DNA of 18,775 bases from Euryarchaeota archaeon UBA438 (lineage in GTDB: Archaea > Thermoplasmatota > Poseidoniia > Poseidoniales > Thalassarchaeaceae), in the NCBI GenBank assembly GCA_002504435.1, contig DAQP01000039.1, positions 1 to 18,775 on the forward strand, given 5' to 3'. This document shows, piece by piece, positions 13,521 to 18,775 of the stretch (position 1 is its first letter; each line of letters opens with the position of its first letter). The notes under the pieces are model-generated. The model saw only the letters and a list, made by a program, of their open reading frames with translations. It searched no databases and was not told the DNA's origin. Made by a program: the position numbers and the translations under genes.

Positions 13521-14597
13521 TCACACTCCTTGCTTGCTCGAGGTACTGACATACGTCAGTACTACCTCTGAAAGTTCACCCCTCGGGCGAATTGGGTCCC
13601 TGAACCTCAACATCCTCTTAGCTGGGCCTGGGAGGCTTCCTTGAATCAGAATGTATGGGTTTGTAACCTCGCCGTAGTGTAGGAATCCCCCTGCGGGCGT
13701 TATGTCGGACTCGTCTGGATTGGAGATTCTGAGAATCCTCTTGTTCAGTTCTGTGCGCTGATGGTAGCCCACCTGCCCTGCCTGAGGAACAGTCTTCCTT
13801 ACGTATCCAGTACCGAAGTCACCCAGGTTTCCGGCCTGGCGTCGGCGCTTGCTGTTCTTGTGGCTTAGGAGTTTCACACCCCACCTCTTGACAGCCCCCT
13901 GCCAGCCCTTGCCCTTTGTGATCCCGACCACGTCGACGTCTTGGCCTGCCTGCCAGACATCCTCGACGGTGATCTCGCCTCCGAGCCTTTCGCTTGCCCA
14001 CTCCATCTTCGAGTCGGAATCTCCTCCTGTCAGCCCGACCTCCATTATCTCGGGGGTCTTTCCTGGAACGCTCTTCACCAGAGATGGTTGAGTCGCTACA
14101 ATTAGCCTGACGTCGCACAAATCGGACTGCCTCAGGGCTTCCATTGCTTCATCTGGGGAGCCTGATCTACTCGGGATCCTGCCGCCCCTCTTTGCTGGCT
14201 TCCTGCCCTGCTCAGCATCCCTCTCACCACGTGTTTGGTTTGCATACCTGGGCATTAGTCCATCCGGACCTGATTCGCTCATGTCCGCCCAAACTTCTCC
14301 GGCGGTTTGCATTCCGTAAGGGGTCATTCTGTAGCCCCTGACTGCTAGAACCTTCATGGGAGGGGACTCCACAACTGTGACAGCCTTACGAATCTCCTGC
14401 CCTGCTGAAGTAGAGTTGCTGTTGGTATCCCTTAGGAGGACGTGTGTCATGCCGGCCTTCCATCCTGCAAATCCTAGAACTCTGATTTCGGACTCAGAAG
14501 TTTCCGGCCATGCCTGAATTCTGCCGTATTTCCTGAGTGCCCTCTTCCGAGGGCTAAAGCCCATGCTACCTCGGCGGGGTCTACTCTTGTCGGCCAT
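13521..14597 (-). CDS. rpl3: 50S ribosomal protein uL3, first gene of the cluster
   Basis: uL3 is a primary 23S rRNA-binding protein that reaches to the peptidyl transferase centre. From ATG 14597 the sequence reads MADKSRPRRGSMGFSPRKRA, then FAGWKAGMTHVLLRDTNSNS and AVTVVESPPMKVLAVRGYR. The C-terminal part has VVGITKGKGWQGAVKRWGVK, RRRQAGNLGDFGTGYVRKTV with QAGQVGYHQRTELNKRI. The start is fixed by the family N-terminus and an AAGGAGGA Shine-Dalgarno 6 nt upstream. The frame stays open for 85 more codons, but that part shows no family similarity. At 358 residues it is slightly long; the extra residues fall near a basic, Gly/Arg/Ser-rich stretch around 195-215. As the promoter-proximal gene it is the likely target of operon-wide control. 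Confidence 0.97.
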   Translation of the reverse strand: MADKSRPRRGSMGFSPRKRALRKYGRIQAWPETSESEIRVLGFAGWKAGMTHVLLRDTNSNSTSAGQEIRKAVTVVESPPMKVLAVRGYRMTPYGMQTAGEVWADMSESGPDGLMPRYANQTRGERDAEQGRKPAKRGGRIPSRSGSPDEAMEALRQSDLCDVRLIVATQPSLVKSVPGKTPEIMEVGLTGGDSDSKMEWASERLGGEITVEDVWQAGQDVDVVGITKGKGWQGAVKRWGVKLLSHKNSKRRRQAGNLGDFGTGYVRKTVPQAGQVGYHQRTELNKRILRISNPDESDITPAGGFLHYGEVTNPYILIQGSLPGPAKRMLRFRDPIRPRGELSEVVLTYVSTSSKQGV

Positions 14598-14624
14598 TTC
14601 TAGTCCTCCTTGTATCACCGATTC

Positions 14625-14640
14625 AGGCCGTAAACGGCCT
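14625..14640 (-). repeat. Inverted repeat just upstream of the rpl3 Shine-Dalgarno
   Basis: AGGCCGT and ACGGCCT form a perfect dyad (6-bp RNA stem with a 4-nt loop) ending 13 nt before the AAGGAGGA of rpl3. Its place in the leader of the first ribosomal gene suggests a possible RNA-level control element or protein-binding site. No function can be shown from sequence. Confidence 0.45.
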
Positions 14641-14745
14641 TTACCGGGCCCAGTACGTCGGGGAGGCACCGTGACACCACGCCGGCTTTCCGAGTGGTCG
14701 GCCGGTTCTGAGGATGCTTTTGCAGAGCCTACAGGTGTCTGGTAC

Positions 14746-14758
14746 CTCACGTAGTGAG
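14746..14758. repeat. Small inverted repeat in the rpl3 leader region
   Basis: CTCAC and GTGAG flank a 3-nt spacer (GTA). The site lies about 25 nt downstream of the candidate minus-strand TATA element, near the predicted transcription start. It is short and could arise by chance. Confidence 0.25.
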
Positions 14759-14794
14759 CGGCCTTGCGACAAACATGCCCTATATGAACGAATC

Positions 14795-14824
14795 GGGGTG
14801 GGTTCAGCACACCCCATAGGGGTG
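14795..14824. repeat. Three-part dyad GGGGTG / CACCCC / GGGGTG
   Basis: GGGGTG (14795-14800), CACCCC (14810-14815) and GGGGTG (14819-14824) lie in a row, so the central CACCCC can pair with either neighbour but not both. The block sits between the two candidate promoters. It could be a regulator-binding dyad or, if transcribed, an alternative-pairing element. Confidence 0.35.
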
Positions 14825-14883
14825 GTAATCGGGAATTTGACGTGTGAAACAATTTTCAACCCTGAATGTGAGTTACCACATCC

Positions 14884-16629
14884 GTGCGACCAACTGTGTG
14901 CCATCCACTCCTCTCCGAGGGGACGATTGAGGCCCGTGCTTACCAACTTGAGGCGGTCGATGAAGCCCTTTCCGGTTCGATGATGCTTGTCTTGCCGACG
15001 GCAGCCGGAAAGACGGCGGTTGCTTGGATGGCCATAGTTGAATCCCTGAATCGGAACGGGGGCTGGGCGCTGATGGTCGCCCCTACTGTTGCATTGGTTC
15101 AGCAGCACCTCAGTGGAATGATGGAGGTCATTGAATTGCAAGGGGGGGCTGAGGCGATTTCTATAACTGGGAGGGACCCTCCATCCAAGAGGGATGGGGT
15201 TTGGGGATCATCAAACTTGATCGTGGCAACCCCCCAAGTAGTTCGTAATGATGTTGAAAGAGGGGCTCTTGACCTTTCGGAATGTTGCATACTGGTATTG
15301 GATGAGGTTCACCATTGCACAGGCAGCCACGCCATGGCGATGGTTTCGGACATGTATATGTCGATGAGGAAAGAACCCCTGATTCTCGGAACCACCGCTA
15401 GTCCCGGATACAGGGCCGAGGATGTCAGGGAGGTGTGCTCCAGGATGGGGGCAGGAAGGATCCACATCAGAGGGTCAGAAGAGCCAATGCTGAGCGAGTA
15501 CCTTTCTGAACTAGAAGTGGAAGAGGTTACTGTAAGAGTTCCTCAAGAAATAAGGGATCTCGCAGAGCCTCTCAGACTTTGGCAAACTGGCATTGTGGAT
15601 CAGCAAAGGAGGCTTGGAAGGTATGTTATGACTGGCATGATAAGCTACTCCGGGCTTTCTAACGCTATGGATAGGTCGCAGATTGCAATCTCCAGAGGCG
15701 AGTCTAGTGCATACAAGTCGATGTCAGAGATAGCAACTGCGATGAGGCTGCATCACCTCATCAACTGCCTACTTAGTCAGGGCATTTCGGCATCCAAGGA
15801 GTTCCTGGATCGTATGGAGGGAGGGGAGGACGGAAAGAAAAAATCAGTTCTCGCATTCCTCAGAGACCCTCGAATTAGAGAGCTTAGAAAAACGCTCTCT
15901 GGGATGGATGAATCTCATTCTAAGATGGGAGCGGTGAGAAGACTGGTAAGGGAGCGAATTAGAAGAGATGTGGATTCGAGGGTTATTGTTTTCGCCAACT
16001 ACAGGGACACGATTACTTCTCTCGACAGGGCCCTAGCTGGGCTGGATGGAGTTAGATCGATTCAGTTTGTTGGGCAGTCCAGCAGAGGTGGCAGGGAAGG
16101 TTTGTCCCCGAAAAGGCAAGTAGAGAGGCTAGATAGCTTCAGATCGGGAGAGTCGAATGTCCTACTGGCCACATCAATAGGTGAAGAGGGGTTGGACATC
16201 CCTGCAGCTGATTTGGTAATCTTCTACGAGCCCGTTTCAAGTGAGATTAGGACAATCCAGAGAAGGGGCAGAACCGGCCGGAGGAGGCTCGGTGAGGTAG
16301 TTGTCCTAATCGCCGAAGACACCCGCGATGAAGGCTCAATGGCGGCCGCAAAGAGGAAGGAGAAGGGGATGCAGAGGGCCGTCCACAGGGTCAGGAGAGG
16401 CCTTCCTAGGGGCCATCATTCGGATTTATCGAATCTCGGTTCATTCTCGATCCTCGGGGAGTCTCGGATTCCGGCCTCGGATTTCGTTATCGGAGAGAGG
16501 GAGAGGAGTCGTCCTGAAATCATAAAGGAGGACAGGAATGAGAGGCCGAGTGGACGAGAAATGCGCACAGAGTCTCTAGACCCCAGCACATTCAGGCCCA
16601 AGGGGCAATCTGGCTTGGAAGACTTCTGA
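14884..16629 (+). CDS. Hef/FANCM-like SF2 DNA helicase without a nuclease domain
   Basis: Superfamily 2 helicase of the Hef/FANCM/MPH1 type, which remodels stalled forks and branched DNA. The start HPLLSEGTIEARAYQLEAVD matches the Hef N-terminus and supports GTG at 14884. Motif I is PTAAGKT (38-44), motif II DEVH (140-143), motif III TAS (171-173), and motifs V-VI are ATSIGEEGLDIPAADLVIFY and QRRGRTGR (459-466). FVGQSSRGGREGLSPKRQVE is a Hef hallmark. At 581 residues the C-terminal XPF-type nuclease and HhH domains of euryarchaeal Hef (about 750 residues) are absent. The last 100 or so residues are basic/acidic and probably disordered. It lies divergent to the ribosomal operon and converges on the next gene with 2 nt between stops, with no sign that it shares their function. 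Confidence 0.9.
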   Translation: MRPTVCHPLLSEGTIEARAYQLEAVDEALSGSMMLVLPTAAGKTAVAWMAIVESLNRNGGWALMVAPTVALVQQHLSGMMEVIELQGGAEAISITGRDPPSKRDGVWGSSNLIVATPQVVRNDVERGALDLSECCILVLDEVHHCTGSHAMAMVSDMYMSMRKEPLILGTTASPGYRAEDVREVCSRMGAGRIHIRGSEEPMLSEYLSELEVEEVTVRVPQEIRDLAEPLRLWQTGIVDQQRRLGRYVMTGMISYSGLSNAMDRSQIAISRGESSAYKSMSEIATAMRLHHLINCLLSQGISASKEFLDRMEGGEDGKKKSVLAFLRDPRIRELRKTLSGMDESHSKMGAVRRLVRERIRRDVDSRVIVFANYRDTITSLDRALAGLDGVRSIQFVGQSSRGGREGLSPKRQVERLDSFRSGESNVLLATSIGEEGLDIPAADLVIFYEPVSSEIRTIQRRGRTGRRRLGEVVVLIAEDTRDEGSMAAAKRKEKGMQRAVHRVRRGLPRGHHSDLSNLGSFSILGESRIPASDFVIGERERSRPEIIKEDRNERPSGREMRTESLDPSTFRPKGQSGLEDF

Positions 16630-16631
16630 GC

Positions 16632-17492
16632 CTAGTCGCCAATTACAGCCACCCTTGTCCTGAGTTGGGCGAACCTAGTATTGTGATGCCCCATGGCAAA
16701 TGAAAGCATCTCGGTCAGATGGATGACAGGAATGTTTGTGCTCATGCCAGATGATCTTCCAGCCTTTCCTTGGTAGATATCGAGAACCGAGTGGGACAGG
16801 TTGCAGGCGCTGACAATCAACTCTGCCCCCTCCTCCTTGGCTTCTGAAAGCACTGCGGCTGCCTGTCTCAACACCGTGCCCTCCTCTGAGAGTAGCCCGG
16901 GTGCCCCAACGCTTGTCACCCTCCCCTCCCAATCTACAGGGGAGCCTCCCAGAGCGGTGATCAGCCTCTCCATGTATTCAGGGTCGTGCATATCATCCTC
17001 ACCGCATGCCCCCTTCCTCTGGATATAGGGGCTGTAATATCCGGCTATCCTCATATTGAAGGGATTTTTCGCCATTTTTTCGACCTTTTCGAGACCTACC
17101 TCATCCACCAGGACGTGGAGAAGGTGGTTTACCTCTGTCTCGCCGGAAAATGTCATTCCGCAGGTCCTCAGAAGTATGTCATTTACCTCCTGCATAAGAA
17201 GGGGGTCATTCCTTAGTGAATCTAGATCTTCCTGGAGATTCCCTGCAGTAGCGGCACAGGGTGTAAGAATCTCGAGGCCCATTGACTCGGCCATTGCGAA
17301 GGTGCGGGCGTTCAAGGTGATCTGCAGTTTCCTATTTGCCTGCCTGATTATGCCCGCACCACAAGAAGTTGCTCCTTCTAGGGGGGTGAGTTGCAGCCCT
17401 AGTGTTCTCGCAATTGGCTTCATCGTTTCAGCGACCTCGGGGGACCCGCTATGTGCGACATTGCCTGGGTGGTATGCATACTTCAGGACCAT
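16632..17492 (-). CDS. CCG-domain protein (HdrB/SdhE-like) with most cluster cysteines replaced
   Basis: HdrB, SdhE and TfrB C-terminal parts carry two CCG modules whose cysteines bind unusual Fe-S clusters in heterodisulfide reductases and some archaeal succinate dehydrogenases. The 286-residue framework is clear: YAYHPGN near the start, GLEILTPCAATAGNLQEDL, YYSPYIQRKG, then ALGGSPVDWEGRVTSVGAPG and SACNLSHSVLDIYQ. By eye, the first module has Asn11 for the leading Cys, Ser43-Cys44 for the CC pair, and Cys79 with Thr82 for CXXC. The second has Ser-Pro for the leading Cys, Ser194-Val195 for the CC pair, and Cys230 with Ser233. About three of ten ligands remain, too few for normal clusters. 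The frame is complete. The start ATG overlaps the SdhB-like stop (TGATG), so the two are co-translated. Confidence 0.8.
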   Translation of the reverse strand: MVLKYAYHPGNVAHSGSPEVAETMKPIARTLGLQLTPLEGATSCGAGIIRQANRKLQITLNARTFAMAESMGLEILTPCAATAGNLQEDLDSLRNDPLLMQEVNDILLRTCGMTFSGETEVNHLLHVLVDEVGLEKVEKMAKNPFNMRIAGYYSPYIQRKGACGEDDMHDPEYMERLITALGGSPVDWEGRVTSVGAPGLLSEEGTVLRQAAAVLSEAKEEGAELIVSACNLSHSVLDIYQGKAGRSSGMSTNIPVIHLTEMLSFAMGHHNTRFAQLRTRVAVIGD

Positions 17493-18775
17493 CAGAACCT
17501 ACCATCCATCTCGTTGAAAATAGCGACGACTTGGTGATGGTCGTCGACTGATGAATTGAATTGCCTTGGCATCTTTCCAATACCAGCAGGAGGAGCAACC
17601 ATCCCCAGAATGTCATTGAGGATACTCCCTCCTGTCCTAGTAAAGCCAAGGACCATTCTTGCCGTAACTCCTGAGAAAAGATTGCCTAGTAGGCCAATTG
17701 GGCCTAGTACCTGCCTGTAAAGCACGGTATCATTGACCTTGCCGCTGCTCTTTACAGTCCAGCAGTACCACCAAACATGCTTACCATGTAGGCCGTTGAA
17801 TGAGTCGTTCTCCAACGCATTTGTTCGGGCCTCAAGAAGACCCTCCGAAACTGCTGGCGAATAGCCATCTCTCCGGGAAATTGGCGCTAAATCTGTTTCC
17901 GCCTTGATTCCATTCTTGGAGCCGATAATTCCCTCTATCTCCTCCCTCCTCTCGGGTGCAGTTCTTGGATCGCACCTCCTGGCCCAGGAGCTAGCTATCA
18001 CTGCTGGGCCCAAGAATCCGTTTGCGTAGGGGACTGCATCTGAGCTGGCATGGAGAAGTGGGGCACTGTCAAAGTCTGCAAGTGAATGCAGTCTAGCTGC
18101 AGTGGCTGGTTTCATTGTCCCCATCACTCCCTGCGAAGTCTGGAAGCCCTCCCTGGTGGAAGCTACCATCCATGGCTCCGAGGATTCCCTCTTCCTCTCC
18201 AGGGCCCAATGGTCGACAACAAGATCGCGTATCACCTCAGAGCCCGGGATTGGTTCAATCTTCACCCTGTAGGAGTCCCCCTTGGGACTAGCGACAGAGT
18301 CTATTCTAACTCGGCCGGGGAGTATCAGCCTGCCATTGACAGAGATGACCGTAGATGGGTCGTCGCACGTCCCATCTCTGAAGGTCAGAGAGCCATCATG
18401 AGTGGCCTTGATGGCCCTGAGTGCCTCTAGGACGGAGGTCTGTCCGGGGAAGACGCAAGCCCATGAGTCGTTTCCAGTCGAGGCAGTCTCAGGATCGTAG
18501 CGGAATACAGACACCTCCACCTGGATAGATTCGGCTTGGATTGACGGGACAGTGAAGCCGTCCTCCCCTTCTGCCCCTGAAGACCCGCTGGCGAACTGCT
18601 TGATGGTGTCGACCATGTCTTCATGAAACAGTCCGGTGCTGTCAACGGCAGCTAGGCTAGGAAGTGCGTCCAAAGCCCACTCAGCTGCTGGGGCGTCATA
18701 ATCCACATCACAGTCCAGTCGATCGATGATTCTGGACGCCCCCAAATTCTCGAGTTGCCTGTCCCATTCCTTACC
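17492..18775 (-). CDS. SdhB-like succinate dehydrogenase/fumarate reductase subunit lacking Fe-S cysteines (partial, 5' end outside window)
   Basis: SdhB normally passes electrons from the flavoprotein through 2Fe-2S, 4Fe-4S and 3Fe-4S clusters. The framework is recognisable: VSVFRYDPET, QTSVLEALRAIKATHDGSLT, VNGRLILPGRV, VKIEPIPGSEVIRDLVVDHW, and FLGPAVIASSWARRCDPRT. The 2Fe-2S loop, normally RRSCREGXCGSC, reads FRDGTCDDPSTVISVNG, and the later LAC is LPG. The first ferredoxin-like motif (CIXCXXCXXXCP) is replaced by FDSAPLLHASSDAVPYANG. The last cluster region reads HVWWYCWTVKSSGK with one Cys. Only five cysteines remain and they do not match the ligand spacing. About 70 residues before the SdhB domain are unidentified. 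The frame is open to the window edge, so TTG at 18745 is only one possible start and the protein may be longer or fused. Confidence 0.8.
   Translation of the reverse strand, partial: GKEWDRQLENLGASRIIDRLDCDVDYDAPAAEWALDALPSLAAVDSTGLFHEDMVDTIKQFASGSSGAEGEDGFTVPSIQAESIQVEVSVFRYDPETASTGNDSWACVFPGQTSVLEALRAIKATHDGSLTFRDGTCDDPSTVISVNGRLILPGRVRIDSVASPKGDSYRVKIEPIPGSEVIRDLVVDHWALERKRESSEPWMVASTREGFQTSQGVMGTMKPATAARLHSLADFDSAPLLHASSDAVPYANGFLGPAVIASSWARRCDPRTAPERREEIEGIIGSKNGIKAETDLAPISRRDGYSPAVSEGLLEARTNALENDSFNGLHGKHVWWYCWTVKSSGKVNDTVLYRQVLGPIGLLGNLFSGVTARMVLGFTRTGGSILNDILGMVAPPAGIGKMPRQFNSSVDDHHQVVAIFNEMDGRF

Larger units (their letters stand above)
14598..14883. promoter_or_regulatory. Divergent intergenic and leader region between rpl3 and the helicase gene
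   Basis: These 286 bp must hold the promoters for the leftward ribosomal operon and the rightward helicase. For the minus strand, TTCATATAGG (complement of 14780-14789) is TATA-like and would imply a leader of roughly 160 nt before rpl3. For the plus strand, an A/T-rich CAATTTTCA at 14850-14858 lies 26-34 bp before the helicase GTG, preceded by purine-rich GTGAAA. This fits a leaderless transcript, because no Shine-Dalgarno precedes that GTG. Several small inverted repeats are present. Promoter assignments are guesses from spacing and composition. Confidence 0.4.

Noticed and set aside
14598..14852. 85-codon upstream extension of the rpl3 frame
   Set aside because: The family N-terminus (MADKSRPRRGS) and a good Shine-Dalgarno fix the start at 14597. 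The extension is compositionally unlike L3 and covers the leader dyads.
1..18775. CRISPR arrays, insertion sequences, rRNA or tRNA genes
   Set aside because: No regularly spaced repeats, transposase frames, terminal inverted repeats or RNA gene signatures were seen by eye.

Overview
The window is archaeal. It carries an almost complete S10-spc ribosomal protein supercluster on the minus strand, in the order L3-L4-L23-L2-S19-L22-S3-L29-aIF1-Rnp1-S17-L14-L24-S4e-L5-S14-S8-L6-L32e-L19e-L18-S5-L30-L15-SecY. Archaeal-only members (L19e, L32e, S4e, aIF1, Rnp1) settle the domain. Acidic protein tails, moderate GC, a Hef-type helicase beside the cluster and an SdhB/CCG-protein pair suggest a planktonic member of Thermoplasmatota, possibly Poseidoniales (Marine Group II). 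That lineage call is inference and needs a phylogeny.

Layout on the + strand axis. Positions 1-209 hold no convincing gene, only a perfect hairpin. Positions 210-14597 hold 25 tightly packed genes, all transcribed leftward, many overlapping by 1-4 nt (ATGA, GTGA, TGATG or TAATG junctions) and often preceded by GAGGTGA Shine-Dalgarno motifs. Positions 14598-14883 are a divergent intergenic region with several inverted repeats. It holds the leader of the ribosomal operon and the start of a rightward SF2 helicase (14884-16629). The helicase converges, with 2 nt between stops, on a leftward pair: a CCG-domain (HdrB/SdhE-like) protein (16632-17492) and a SdhB-like protein (17492 to beyond the right edge).

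Most of the window is core translation and secretion machinery: ribosomal proteins, an initiation factor, an RNase P subunit and the translocon channel. Several parts are unusual. (1) The aIF1 reading frame is intact with its zinc-binding Cys pattern, but begins at AUA directly after the L29 stop, where an AUG would be expected. No AUG, GUG or UUG lies in that frame until an internal AUG that has its own strong Shine-Dalgarno. (2) SecY has about 130 extra N-terminal residues with four predicted membrane segments. (3) L32e has an N-terminal SAP-like motif and an Asp/Glu-rich tract. (4) The SdhB-like protein keeps the SdhB framework but has lost almost every Fe-S cysteine, and its overlapping CCG-domain partner has lost about seven of ten. 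Both frames are intact, so this looks like a cluster-poor or cluster-free derivative of a succinate dehydrogenase/heterodisulfide reductase module. All family alignments were made by eye from memory, with no database search.
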